A stretch of 64,000 nucleotides of DNA from NCBI GenBank assembly GCA_001465935.1, contig LNKV01000020.1:751252-815251 (forward strand), written 5' to 3'. Below, in pieces: positions 45,878-57,594 of this stretch. The notes under the pieces are model-generated. The model did not search any database, was not told the origin of the DNA, and saw only the letters and a program-made list of their open reading frames with translations. The stretch comes from Clarireedia homoeocarpa (taxonomy: Eukaryota > Ascomycota > Leotiomycetes > Helotiales > Rutstroemiaceae). Position 1 is the first letter of the stretch; the number at the start of each line of letters is the position of its first letter. The position numbers were made by a program, and so were the translations under genes.

Positions 45878-47768
45878 GATCTTGACGTGTTTGTTGTTCC
45901 TGGTGTTCTTGATTAACATTGTGATCAAGAGAGATAAAGGAGACCATCGGTATCAATGAGGGGGTTGGTGAAGCTAGTAGGGGAGAACAACAATTGAAGA
46001 TACAAGACGGATGAAGATACAAAAAACAACAATGATGATTAAGGTCGAGTCAATTGAGGCTCAATGATGACCGATGTGGAGAAGAAGGGCGATGAGATGA
46101 AGGAGGAGAAGAAGAAGAAAATGAAGAGAGGGGAGGAATATTTTGGGGGTCTGGATGGTCGGGGAGGATGAGAAGAAGGAAGTATGGCCCATCGCAGAGT
46201 AAGAAAACGGGGACGGGGAGTATGTAGGTCGCTTGACTAACAAGACATATTGTCGAGAGATGGTATGTGAGTGGTTTCTTGGGGGGGACATGCCATGTCC
46301 TCGCTGGCTGGTATCGTTTCGTGCAATGCAGTTGAGTGTGGGGTAAAGGATATGTACGAAGTATGATAGCAGTGCCAGACGAGCCAGTCCCCGTCCCCGT
46401 CCCCGTCCGAGTGCCAGGAGGTATTCGAATCAGTAGGTGAAGTCATTTAGTACTAACCTCTTTCCTTTGATCTCGTTTGGTTCCTCGTTTCCCTTTCTCG
46501 GTCCAGACTCGTTTCGTAGATTCAATATTATGCTATGTTGGATTTGCTGCAGCAGGTTTGCACGATATGATTCACGCTACGCAACTTTCGTACCATTCAA
46601 GGCAAGACGTTCGATTAGAAAGCGATGTGGTGCAGTTGCAGTTGCAGTTGCAGCAGCTGTGGCAGTTGTTTGCAGTTGTTTGCAGTTGTGTGCAGTACCG
46701 GTATACCAGTATACCAGTATCAAGGGAATTATAAGACAACGAACCCCACGATCAACAGTGCGTAATGCAAATCGTAAGTGTAATGTAAGAGGCCGCTGGA
46801 GATGTGTACGAGGATAGGAAGTGGTGGAAGTGGAAGTTGCGGTATGAGGGGAGAGCAAAGCAAGATGCTGAGAGGATGGTTTGGTTTTAGAAGATTTTAG
46901 AAGCAGATCAGATGGGACAACAAAGACGCGGAACGGGAGGAGGGGGAAAAAAGTGAGATGTCGTTAAACTGTACTGGCACACTAACAACACTTTGACGAA
47001 TGGAGGCTAGAAAGGAGAGGCAGGTTGTAGGTGGTAAGAGCTGAGTGGGTGATGTGTGATAGGTAGTTGTAGTAGTAGTAGTGGCAGCAGTGGACGATGA
47101 GTGGTAGAGTACGGAGTAGGAGTAGGAGTAGGAGTAGCAGTAGGTGTAGGAGTAGCAGTAGGTGTAGGAGTAGCAGTAGGTGAGCTGTGAGCTGTGAGCT
47201 GTGAGCTGTGTGAGCTGTGCGGTGGTAGGACGATGGATGGACTGGCAAGTAAGTAGGGTATGTGGTATGTGGTATGCAGTATGTGGCAAGTGTGCAGGCT
47301 CGTGGGTGATCAAAGATCGGAGGCAGGTAATAGAGTGGTAAGAAGCGCAAGTAGTTCCAAGTGGTGGTCGTGTCAAGTAAAGGGGTGACTGGTTGCGACT
47401 GAGCGGATGCGACTGACAAACTGCCAGGCTTGACTGACTGATTGACTGATTGACTGACTGACCGACAGACGGGCAGACGGGCGGACGGGCGGTTATACTC
47501 GCAACGGGATAAGTGGTGAGGATGATGTTCTTTTGCGTTGATGCAAGTTCGGCGTGGGCGGCGGGGAAGAGAAAAAAAAATCTACTGAACTAGAACTAGA
47601 AGCTAGAAACTAGAAACCTAGCCGCGGGCGTAGCTGCATAAAAGATGCTACTACTGTACAAGCTACTTACTCCATTCACCCACCTACCAGACTCGCTCAT
47701 TCAATCGCTCCCTCGCTCCCTCGCTCCCTCGCTCACTCGTTCATCCCCCCCCAAAATCATTATCAGTA
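45878..47768. other. Low-complexity intergenic region upstream of the transposon
   Basis: About 1.9 kb rich in simple repeats: CCCCGT (46386-46408), TGCAGT (46632-46656), GGAGTA and AGCTGTG arrays (47110-47216), GACTGACT and GACGGGCG runs (47430-47490), and TCGCTCCC (47698-47735). The Ser/Thr/Tyr-rich minus-strand frames across it are translations of these repeats. No gene is supported. Confidence 0.55.
47110..47216 (+). repeat. Compound minisatellite (GTAGGAGTAGCAGTAG and GAGCTGT arrays)
   Basis: Tandem GGAGTA hexamers grade into three copies of an 18-bp unit (GTAGGTGTAGGAGTAGCA) and then into a TGAGCTG heptamer array of four copies. Confidence 0.88.
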
Positions 47769-47818
47769 ACGTACGACCCCACATCTTGAATCACCCCATT
47801 TAAATGAATCACTTCGTA
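47769..47818 (+). repeat. 5' terminal inverted repeat of the Fot1/pogo element
   Basis: Fifty bases matching the 3' end perfectly in inverse orientation; a TA dinucleotide precedes it. The true repeat may be longer, since its partner abuts the N run. Confidence 0.93.
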
Positions 47819-47867
47819 CCTATATTGCACCTCCAACATTAAATCATTAATTAATCAACCATCAACT

Positions 47868-49339
47868 ATGGAGGAGCTCCCATATGAGACTAGAATCAAT
47901 CTTGCGATTCAGGCAATTGAAGCCCGCGATAAATTAAGCTGTCGGCGGGCTGCTAAGATGTACAATGTGTCATATTCGACATTGAACAGACGACTAGCTG
48001 GCAAACCCTCCTACACCGACGACAACACAAGGCATCGTCGATTGACGCTATCCGAAGAGGATATCATAGTTCAATATGTCCTTGATCTAGATGTGAGAGG
48101 GTTTCCTCTAACCCTTGCTGCCGTGGCTGATATGGCCAATCATATCCTTACTACAAGGGGCGAAAAGAAGGTTGGAAAGCACTGGGTTCAACGATTCGTA
48201 GATCGATGTACGGAGTTTAAAGTATGTCGTACACGTATTTATGACTTCCAAAGAGCCCTTAATGAAGATCCTGAGCTTATAGCTAAGTGGTTTGAGCTTT
48301 ATAGGAGTATACGGGAGGAATATGGGATCGTCGACGCCGATATATGGAACTTCGACGAGACGGGCTTTATGATGGGCATCATCTATTCCCATATGGTGGT
48401 AACAAAAGCAGATCGATGTGGCAGGGCTAAGAAGATTCAGCCTGGAGATCGAGAATGGGTTACAGCTATTATTGCTGCAAGTGCAACTGGGGAGATCATA
48501 CCTCCTTATATGTTAGTTAAGGGGGTTATCGTATATGAGCCCTGGTTTAGTACGACAAATTGGCCTGATGGATGGCCGATTAAACCTATAGATAATGGTT
48601 GGACGAATAATGAGACTGGTGTTGATTGGATTAAACACTTCGAGCAGTATACTAAGGATCGTACGCAAGGGCAATAGCGACTTCTTATCGTCGATGGCCA
48701 TGAGAGTCATAATTCGGCTGCATTTCAAGATTACTGCTACGAGCATCGAATCAAGGTCATCTGCTTGCCTCTATATTCATCTTATTTAACTCAGCCTGCA
48801 GATGTTGGACTTTTCAGTGCCTTAAAGGTGGTATATGGCCGCCAGCTTGAGGAGCTTATGATAGTCAATATTACGTATATTGATAAAGCCGACTTCTTTA
48901 CTATGTTCCAGCCCGCTTTTAAGGCCGCGATTACAGCTAAGAATGCAAAAGGTGGATTCGAAGGTACCGGATTAGTTCCTTTTGACCCTGATCGTGTCAT
49001 TTCGAAGCTGGATATCCGTATTCGTACACTATCACCTCCGTGCGGCTCATCACCCCCTTGGTTATCCCACACCCCCCACAATCCAAGGGAGGTATTAGCT
49101 CAAAGAGATCTTATTAGAGATCTTATTAGTCGCTATCAGAGCAGCTCTCCTACATCTATTTTACAGTCACTTGGAGCTCTCGCGAAGGCAACTATGATAA
49201 TGGCTAATGAAGTGGTGCTTTTGTATGCCGACAATAAACGCCTACGACAGTCTAATTATGATCTAAGCAGATGTCGGAAGACTTCAAGAATCGAACTAAA
49301 GCGAAGGGAGGAGTGTACAGCAGAGGAAGCAAAGCGTAT
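47868..49339 (+). pseudogene. Pogo/Fot1-family transposase, interrupted
   Basis: Reading frame from ATG 47868 to the assembly gap. The N-terminal Psq-like HTH reads RRAAKMYNVSYSTLNRRL. The CENP-B-type HTH has LTLSEEDIIVQYVLDLDVRGFPLTL and KVGKHWVQRFVDR. The DDE domain shows the first Asp in IWNFDETGFMMG, the second in LLIVDGHESHNSAAF, and the third in YLTQPADVGLFSALK. GTGLVPFDPDRVIS follows, as in the family. A TAG at 48675-48677 lies in frame just before RLLIVDGHESH, where a Tyr is common in relatives; downstream codons stay in the same frame. The C terminus is Ns. Encodes a cut-and-paste transposase when intact; this copy should not make full-length protein. Confidence 0.9.
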
Positions 49340-49582
49340 NNNNNNNNNNNNNNNNNNNNNNNNNNNNNNNNNNNNNNNNNNNNNNNNNNNNNNNNNNNNN
49401 NNNNNNNNNNNNNNNNNNNNNNNNNNNNNNNNNNNNNNNNNNNNNNNNNNNNNNNNNNNNNNNNNNNNNNNNNNNNNNNNNNNNNNNNNNNNNNNNNNNN
49501 NNNNNNNNNNNNNNNNNNNNNNNNNNNNNNNNNNNNNNNNNNNNNNNNNNNNNNNNNNNNNNNNNNNNNNNNNNNNNNNNNN
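49340..49582. other. Assembly gap (243 N)
   Basis: Unresolved bases inside the transposon, directly next to its 3' inverted repeat, as expected when multiple near-identical copies confuse assembly. Confidence 0.99.
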
Positions 49583-49632
49583 TACGAAGTGATTCATTTA
49601 AATGGGGTGATTCAAGATGTGGGGTCGTACGT
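49583..49632 (-). repeat. 3' terminal inverted repeat of the Fot1/pogo element
   Basis: Exact reverse complement of 47769-47818, followed by TA (49633-49634). Confidence 0.93.
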
Positions 49633-52065
49633 TATACCATGTATATATATCATCGATGATCGATACGCGGGTCTGCCTTATGACTCTGGCGCCATGCCTT
49701 GTGCATGAGGCGCCAAGAGGGAAGAAGATGATACAGAGGTTCTAGAACGTGCCCACGACCGGTTGGAGCAAACATGCCATTTTCTTTTCGCAGGAGAGAA
49801 GGGCTGTTTTCTCTCCTGCCATTGTCCCCGTTGCGTGACAATCTCGTATCACGGAAGCATCAGAGCGGCATCGCAAAGCAGCATCGCAAAGCAGCAGCAG
49901 CATCATCATCGCCATCGTCATTCTCGTCTGTCCCTGTCCCACCCCCCTCATTCCTACACGTAAATGGAAAAAAGCTTGCAATTGCTTCATCAAGTATCGA
50001 ATTCGCAAATTCCTTCGATGGCTTAGTCATCCTCGCGCCATTCCTGCCCTTGCTCGCCTTTCGCCCAAGTGTCAGTACGTTCGTACAGTAGAAAAAGCCA
50101 TTGTGGTTGTTTGGCCTTGTTTCTTTCTTTCTGTTTTTATATATAACTTATTTGTTTTTATATATATTAGAAATGGATCCGTTGCTGCGGCCCTTTCGTC
50201 CGTCACCGCCGTCACCAGCTTTTTTTCAAAGGTCCTAAAGCGGTCCCGCTCCGTTGACCCAAGACATCAAAAGGCTGTCTGTCCCCCTCAATCCATGAAC
50301 CTACGGACTTGGGACGACCACAGCACAGTAGTTTTGCGTGATTCGGACGACCCTGGAATTCCATGATTCGCACTATTCGCAATCCTCTATCCTCTATCCT
50401 CTACTAGCATCTCCTCTATCCTCTACTTGTATCTCCTCTACTAGTATCTCCTCTACTAGTATCTCCTCCATCCACCCATCCACCCATCCACCCATCCACC
50501 CCCCCCCTCCCTCCTCCCTAAATCCACACCATCACCAGCCCCCCACCACAATCCCAATCCATCCACCCCCTTAGTAAATTCAAATACCGAACCGAGTTTA
50601 ACCTGACTGGCTCAAACTGAAGGCCAAAACTGGCAAAATCCCATCATCACCCACAAACTCGCCTCTTCGTCTTCTGGACGATCGAGATTCCCCCAAAATT
50701 TCTCTTTTCTAATTCACCCCCCCAAAACAGGCATAAGAAACAAAGTCGCCATTATTTCCTTTCTCATTTTTGCTAGTTAATTCGTTTTTTATTGGATATT
50801 CAGTGCTCAAGGTCGCTCCTTGAAGTAAAACGCTACGCACCTTTATTACCGTGCTTCCTTTCTTTTTATACCTAGGTTGGTACTACTTCTACCTCCTTCT
50901 ACTTCCTCTACGCCGTCCCCCTTCATCATCGTCATCGATACTCGCAAGATATCCGCGCCCATGACACATCTACTATGGGAATCTGCACCTTCTAACGTTT
51001 GCCCATTTCGTCTCCCATAAGCGTGTTAATAGGCCGATCTCGATATACAAACCCATCTCTGCACTTGGCATTTCGTATCTATCCCCCATACAGCGAATCA
51101 CATCCTTTTCCTTCTCAACTTCTCCCAAAGTATACGTTCAATTTCTCTTCCCCCTCGCCTTCCAGACATACCAGCGGAAAAAAGAAACCGAACCAAACGA
51201 CTCTCTCAAGCAAGCGCATTCGTCGGCCTTCTAATCCCTCCCACCACACCTCGTGCCCAGGTTGTGAATAAGGAAAACTCTCTTCAAAGATCATCAAACA
51301 CACCAGGCCCACTGGTTCTCCACCCTTCAGAAGGTATACTTTCCAGATACCTCATCTCCCTGGTTACCCTTCTGAAAGTCCGCATCTTCTACCACTGCAG
51401 ATAGCGGCATCGGAAATAATTTGGCATTCTCTTCTCCACTTGATAGATATTGCCTGACTCTTAGCTAACTTCAACCAAAGTACCATCTACCTATTTACCG
51501 CACGCCGGTCACTACTACTTAGGATTTTCACGCCACTGTTACTGTTATCTCGATCTACTCTAATCTCCAATTAATCGAAGCTTTTATAGCCGAACACTTC
51601 CCATCGCATGCCGCTGCAGTTTGGACCATCTCGAGACCTCTGCTGTCAATCAACTGTTTTGAGTTCTGATACTTGCAGGTCCCCATACTCGCAGTGTCTT
51701 CATGAGAGCAAGAGGATCCATTCGCCTTGGTGGTCAATTTTTCAAGACGAACTTCTACCTCTCGCAACTCAACATTCTTGCCGTCATTTAAAGAAGCCTT
51801 CGAGGTTTGACACACGCAGAGTACTGGTGGGGGACTAACGGCATATCATTTATAAAAGTCGATGCTCATTCCAAGATATATACCTTCAACAAATTCTTGG
51901 AACCTCGAACCGAGTTAAAAGCCGCTGACGGCTTTGCGAGAATCGGAAGCTTCTTTGCGAAAGAGTGAAGCCTCGTTCATTTGAGCACCATCATACGAAT
52001 CGAAGAAATTACCGCTATATGACAAGTGCATATCTGGACACGAAGATCCAGAGGCAACCTGCTGT
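49633..52065. promoter_or_regulatory. Long upstream region of the SAM/HMG-box gene
   Basis: About 2.4 kb without a supported gene, between the transposon and the HMG-box gene. It contains CCTCTA and CCATCCAC arrays (about 50381-50500) and CT-rich leader-like DNA from about 50700 to 51600. Long leaders with small upstream reading frames are common for fungal developmental regulators. Intron-like signals exist, but I cannot place a UTR intron with confidence. Confidence 0.45.
50381..50500 (+). repeat. CCTCTA / ATCTCCTCTACTAGT / CCATCCAC repeats
   Basis: Three adjacent short-period arrays (6-7 bp, 15-16 bp and 8 bp units) in pyrimidine-rich DNA. Confidence 0.8.
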
Positions 52066-53721
52066 ATGACTGACTTGGCAGAAATATTTGCGGAGCTGGG
52101 CATCTCTCATTACCTACACGATTTCATTGAACAGGGTTTTGACTCATGGGACACAATACTCGATATAACGGAGTCGGATTTCGATGCTCTCGGTGTCAAG
52201 CTTGGTCATCGGCGAAAGCTTCAACGCAAAATCGCTAATTCGAGGGGCCTCTCATCCGATAGGGCTCTTGCATCACCAACTGGTGCAGGACCTAGTGATG
52301 GCCAGGTAGATGAGCAGAAGGGAGGAGGGGGGAGAGGAGACGTCAAGGAGGGAGGAAGCGGTCCTCATGGTGCTAAGAGGAAATACAGGAGGCATCCTAA
52401 ACCTGATGAAAATGCGCCGGAGCGACCGCCGTCTGCATACGTCATATTTTCGAATAAAATGCGTGAAGATCTGAAAGGTCGGAATTTATCTTTCACTGAA
52501 ATAGCGAAGCTTGTAGGAGAGAATTGGCAAAATTTGTCACCAGCAGAAAAGGAACCTTACGAGCATCAGGCCTTCACTGCGAAAGAACGTTACAACAACG
52601 AATTGGCCGAGTACAAGAAGACACAAAATTACAAGGATTATTCGCAATATCTGGCAGAATTCAAGCAGAAGCAGAACCAGCAGTTGATGACCGAGATGGA
52701 CGTTGCGAAAAGACCCAAGCTTGAGCCTCAAGCAAGCACGGCGAGTAGTGGGACAGCAAGCAGCAGTACTGGCAGCCAGTATAGTGGAGAAGCCACGACC
52801 GGTCGTAGCCGCGTTGATTCTTCGGCATCTTCCAAGTCTCCATGGAGCGCAGGTACTACACAATCGACACCTTTGTCATCGATTTCCACTCTACCTACTT
52901 TACCGACTCTCAACAAAGCATCATCGGTTTCAGGAAGACTTGGCCAAGGGTCGCCAACTCATTCGACGTCGATATTACCAGGCTACCGCGAGTCGATGCT
53001 TGGTCCTGGGGCACAAAATTGGCGGGATGGCCGCCGTGAGGAAGCTGCCATTCTTCAGCCGATCCAAAGGATTGTAGACATGAGCGAGAGACGTAGGAGT
53101 CATTCCGGCCCGGCCATACTGGACCAACTTGCGCTTGCTGGCTCAAGACAGCATCACCTCCGCTCAGAGCGAAGCAGTCAACCACCACCACTTCTTTCGA
53201 CCGAGTCTACGAGCCAATCAACTAGTTCTTCTACCAGTAACTCATCAACGTTCTACAATCCTCGAACACCTATGGAGCCTAATATTGACCGGTCTCTTCC
53301 CATGCCCGCTTTATATCCTCAAAAATCTGGGAACTATGACGGGCCTGTTTCATATCTACCCGCCCCATCAATATCGCCTCAGTCATCCATGCTTGGCGCT
53401 CAGCATTCTCCGAATGGTTCGTGGCGGCCTTTTTCATATTGTTCGTTTGCTCTTGGCCTATTCCGTGTCCTGCAACTGATGTTATGTTACTGATAAATGC
53501 CTATAGGTATGCACCCAATTGTTGATTTCCCCACTGCGATGCCTCCCATGCGGAGGTATAGCGAGGCACCACTTAGTCTTTCCCACTCCGCCACTAAAGA
53601 AGAATCTCCCCGGCTCCACAGCTACATGTCTACTGTTGAAGATAACGAATTAGATCCTGTCAGCGCTCTACTAAGGGCAGGGGAAATTGTAGACCGCAGT
53701 AGTCGAGGAGAGAAACGTTGA
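52066..53721 (+). CDS. SAM-domain plus HMG-box transcription factor
   Basis: Exons 52066-53416 and 53507-53721 (90-bp intron) give 521 residues. Residues ~1-65 form a SAM-like domain (LAEIFAELGISHYLHDFIE, FDALGVKLGHRRKLQRKI). A Gly-rich linker and basic stretch (KRKYRRHPKPDENAPER) lead to a single HMG box at residues ~115-185: RPPSAYVIFSNKMREDLKG, SFTEIAKLVGENWQNLSP and KEPYEHQAFTAKERYNNEL. The rest is Ser/Thr/Pro-rich and likely disordered. The box has the non-sequence-specific look (Ser-Ala-Tyr start) rather than that of mating-type MATA_HMG. Similar SAM-HMG proteins occur in filamentous fungi, where several HMG factors govern sexual development; a regulatory role in development is inference. 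Confidence 0.9.
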
Positions 53722-54634
53722 TTTACGCCAAGAAGAATTTTCATTTGTCGAGTGTTTTGAGCTTGCAGTACATACCAGGAAGAATAGTGGGGCACTTGAA
53801 GTGTGGAGGTCGCCGAATTTGTCTAGGTGGAATATGTACAAGAGAAGTCTTGTTTGGCGTCCTGGATCTGCATTGGAGCCCGGAGTCATTGGATAGTCAG
53901 GGCATCATGATGATAATGATTCCCCATAGTAGTAGTATTCCTAGCCTCGATACAAGTCAGGATATAGGACAAGAGCTGCATGAATGAGAAGATACATCGC
54001 TTGTATCGAGTATCTAAGCAGTAGGATCTCAAAAAGTGTCTGTACGCAACCAAGGAATGATGATCAAATTTGTTTCTTATCACAGATGCAAAAGTATTTC
54101 CTAATTCTACAACTGCGTCTGCAGGCGATGGGAATAGGAGGCGGAGTAATGGTCCGATAGCGTGCTGCATATCAATTCTGCGGCGGGCCTCCGACTGGTG
54201 GTAACACCGAACGGTGACAGTTAGCAATCTCCAATTATAGAACGTTATATAGTTCCACAGCCATACAATTCCGGGCAAGCCAGGGACGTTTAGATGGCAT
54301 TAGCTAGTGTTACCTTTGGGTTGATGCACTGTGGGGCAGATCTGCCAAGCGCCGCCATTTTTGGGGGGGGGGGGGGGGGGAGGGCGGGGAGCGGGGTCGA
54401 GTAAGAAAAAAAAAAGAAAAAGCAAACGAAGATCTTCAGCAGCGAATTTGTACAGAAGAGACATGTTGGTTCACATCTTATTCACTATTACCTATTTTAG
54501 TATTACAGCAATTAGCATTAAATTCACTTCCTATCTGTGACTATTTCGTTTTATACTATATTCTCTCTACAAGCCTAACACGTACAAAAAACTTGAACCG
54601 TCGAAAATTATTTACAGCCTACCAAACAACAACA
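53722..54634. other. Intergenic region between HMG-box gene and MRI1
   Basis: About 900 bp; no gene is supported. A 19-base G run at about 54362-54380 and an A-rich tract follow. The last 100 bp are AT-rich promoter of MRI1. Confidence 0.5.
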
Positions 54635-56155
54635 ATGGCAGGCCTGGAAGCTATCAAATATACGAGGGGAAAGCTAGAAGTCCTAGATCAATTGAAGCTC
54701 CCTCATGAGTTTGTGTACGATAATGTCTCTACTTGTGAAGAGGCATTTGATTCCATCAAGTCGATGCGAGTGAGAGGTATTTGCTGCCGGTACTGTTTGA
54801 GATCGAGAAGTGTTGAAAGCTAAGGAGTCCCTTTCAGGTGCACCAGCAATCGCGATTGTGGCAGCACTTGCCCTGGCTGTTGAGCTTCATCACAAGAAAG
54901 ATGGTTCGTTGCTACATATCTACAGAGTGCCCGAGAAAGACCGACGATCTAACAGAACCGCAGACTCCAAGAGCAAAGAAGAAACCGTCCAGTACATCAA
55001 CAAACGCCTCGAATACCTCCTCGGCAGTCGACCCACTGCAGTTGATCTTTCCAACGCGATCAAACTTCTCAAGAAAGTTTCCCAAACCACCTCGACCAAC
55101 TCAAATACAGCGGATGAAGATGCGGCTTGTGCAGAGGTTAGACAGGCATATATTACAGCTGCAGAGAAGATACTAGAGGATGATCATACAACCAACTTGG
55201 CTATTGGTCGATACGGAGCGGAGTATTTGAGACGGCAGCAGATGCCCGTTGCGCCTGAAGACGATGGCGACAGTTCCAAATACTTTACCACGAGCCCGCC
55301 TTTCACTCAAGGGGCGCCGGATCAGACGTACAGGAAAATTAGTGTTCTTACGCACTGCAATACCGGGTATGTCCATCTATCTGCCTAGCAAAATCCCTCA
55401 TTTCAGTCTCAAATTCGGCCCATTAACACTTCCAACCCAGTTCCCTCGCCACCTCCGGCCACGGCACTGCCCTAGGAATAATCCGCTCCCTCCACTTAAT
55501 GAACTACCTCGAACACGCCTACTGCACCGAAACCCGGCCCTACAACCAAGGCTCACGCCTCACAGCCTTCGAGCTCGTCTACGAAAACATCCCCTCCACG
55601 CTGATCACTGACTCCATGGCCGGCTCTCTCTTCGCCCGCTTCAAAGACTCCCGCAACATATCCGCCGTAATTGTCGGCGCGGACCGCGTCGCGCGCAACG
55701 GCGACACCGCCAACAAAATCGGCACGTATTCGCTCGCAGTGCTCGCCCGCGCGCATGGTATCCGCTTCGTCGTCGCGGCGCCGACGACGTCCATCGATTT
55801 GGAGTGTGTGTCGGGGGCGGAGATCAAGATCGAGAATCGGCCGGCCACGGAGCTGACGCAGATTAGCGGGGCAGTGGTGGGGAAGGATGAGAAGGTCGAT
55901 ACGGGGAAGAGCGAGAGGGTTGCGATTGCTCATCAGGGGATCGAGGTCTGGAATCCGGGGTTCGATGTTACGCCGGCGGCACTGATTGATGCGGTGATTA
56001 CGGAGAAGGGAGAGGTCTTGAGGGGGGCGGCGGGCACGTTTGATTTTAGGGAGGTTATGCCGGAGAGGTGGGCGGGGATTGTGAAGGGGAAGGATGGGAA
56101 TGGGAATGGGGTGGTGGGTGAGGATGGTACGCAGTTCCAGATGGAGAATATCTGA
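54635..56155 (+). CDS. MRI1: Methylthioribose-1-phosphate isomerase
   Basis: Methionine-salvage enzyme of the eIF2B-alpha-like isomerase family that converts 5-methylthioribose-1-phosphate to 5-methylthioribulose-1-phosphate. Exons 54635-54776, 54838-55366 and 55441-56155 give 461 residues. The start AIKYTRGKLEVLDQLKLP and the block MRVRGAPAIAIVAALALAVEL (joined over intron 1) are diagnostic. Active-site motifs are VLTHCNTGSLATSGHGTALG, with the catalytic Cys and joined over intron 2, and GADRVARNGDTANKIGTY, with the catalytic Asp. FDVTPAALIDAVITEKG closes the fold. It is longer than yeast Mri1: acidic inserts at residues ~210-250 (PVAPEDDGDSSKYF) and a Gly/Asn-rich C-terminal tail (GKDGNGNGVVGEDG) account for the difference. 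Confidence 0.95.
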
Positions 56156-56484
56156 GAATGTAGATTGGTCATGATGAAATGAAGCAAGAGCAAAAAGCCA
56201 TCCAATCCCTTTTGGCTACAGCTGATGTGTTTTATGTATCTTCCAAAGGAGGCTCAGACATAAAATGGTTTATGAGGAACCCCGATGCAAATCGTGTAAG
56301 AGCCATCAAAATCGCAAACCAATCTCTTCACTGGCAAATCTGAACTGGCTAGATATGCGCCGCTACATACAATCACACGTTGGACATCTATACCAAAACT
56401 TTTTTCCGCCTCTCTTCTTATTCAATTCCAACCCCTCTTTCTCCCTTCCCAATCCTCCCTCTCTCTACAGAAAAAAACCCAAAT
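56156..56484. other. Convergent 3' region of MRI1 and SEC53
   Basis: About 330 bp between convergent stop codons, pyrimidine-rich near 56400-56470. No gene seen. Confidence 0.55.
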
Positions 56485-57594
56485 TTAATACTTAATACCC
56501 TTCTCCGCCATAAACTCCTTCAACTGCTTAATGGTATCATCTGGGTCCGCAACACTGTGGCCAATCGTCCTCGGATCCGTGTAGATCTCGTAGTCGTTGC
56601 CGCCCTTGTATGTCTTGTCGCCGAAGAAGTGGATCTCGGTGTACTCGATGCCGCCGGGCTGCTGGGCGTCTTTTTCGAGCAGCCCCAAGCAGTAGGTTTT
56701 GTCCCAGCCGGTGGGGAAGATGTCGAAGGAGATTTGGCCGCCGATGGAGTAGCTGTTTTGGGAGGAGGTTAGTGGGAGGGGTAATGAATGGTAACTGGGG
56801 GGGAGGGGGAGGGGGGTTTGGTTGGGACGAAGAAGAAAGAGTAGATGGATAGAAGAAAAAGATGAGATGGTAGAAAAAGAAAAACTCACGTCAGCCCCAA
56901 ATCCTTGAACTTCTCCTTCAGTATCCCCACAAATGTCTCCCTCACCTTATTCTTCAAATCATACTCCTGATACTCGTTCCTCTCCTGCACACTCGCGTTC
57001 CTCCCAATCGGACTCACGTTGATCATGCCATTGCGGAACTCGACAAAGGTGCCCCGCTTCACGGGGATGTCCAGATCGGCGATGTAGTGCAGGATGAACT
57101 TCACCAGGTCCTTGTACTTGTCCTCGCCGATCCACTTGATGAAGGAGTTGGAGGGGAGGGGCAAGCCCGATTTGTACGCCGTGAGGCCATTTTCCGAGAA
57201 ACAGTAGTCGAAGAGGGTGGTGACGGGGATGGTTTGCGTGCCGAGTTGCTCTTGCTGTTTGGCGAGGTCGGAGCCGCCGACATAGCCGATGGCGCAGTGT
57301 TGGCGGAGGTGGGAGAGGAGGGAGAGCATTTCGGGGGTGACGGTCTAAGGGAGGTGGGGGTGGTTAGTGAGGGGGTTTCTACTCGAGGTTTTGCTAGAGG
57401 TGGGAGGAGGGGAGTGAGGGGGGAAGTGGGGGGATGAGTGAGATGAGAAAGAGGCGGTAGAAGAGAGGTAGGACATGGGAAAAACTTACTCGTCGTGCGC
57501 GAGTGAGTGTCTCATCGACATCGAAAAGAAGGATTGTGTTTTTGAAAGGACGCTCTGCGAGCGGTGGGTAATTCGCAGCTACTGTTTCCGCCAT
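56485..57594 (-). CDS. SEC53: Phosphomannomutase Sec53/PMM
   Basis: HAD-superfamily enzyme that converts mannose-6-phosphate to mannose-1-phosphate, feeding GDP-mannose for N-glycans, O-mannosylation and GPI anchors. Exons 57594-57490, 57344-56890 and 56752-56485 give 275 residues. The nucleophile motif is LLFDVDETLT (Asp25, Asp27). The cap and substrate residues lie in YVGGSDLAKQQEQLG, GLTAYKSG, FVEFRNGMINVSPIGR, GGQISFDIFPTGWDKTYCL and HFFGDKTYKGGNDYEI. Introns are 145 and 137 bp. The product pool serves ALG1 and the GPI pathway (GPI8), both also in this window though not linked. Pairs tail-to-tail with MRI1. Confidence 0.96.

Larger units (their letters stand above)
47769..49632 (+). mobile_element. 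Fot1/pogo-type DNA transposon, inactivated copy with assembly gap
   Basis: A Tc1/mariner-superfamily element bounded by perfect inverted repeats: the 50 bases at 47769-47818 are the exact reverse complement of 49583-49632. They begin ACGTACGACCCCACATC. Both ends are flanked by TA (47767-47768 and 49633-49634), the usual target duplication of the superfamily. It encodes a pogo-like transposase with HTH and DDE parts. The coding frame is interrupted by a TAG and the 3' end is hidden by a run of 243 N (49340-49582), so full length is uncertain. The visible ends are identical, which points to fairly recent insertion. Confidence 0.93.

Noticed and set aside
46897..47419. Ser/Thr/Tyr-rich minus-strand frames
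   Set aside because: Translations of simple repeats at 47050-47220 in two frames.
55553..55933. Minus-strand frame antisense to MRI1
   Set aside because: Shadow of the conserved catalytic domain of MRI1.
57087..57437. Plus-strand frame antisense to SEC53
   Set aside because: Shadow of a well-supported gene; Glu/Gly/Val-biased composition is typical of antisense frames.
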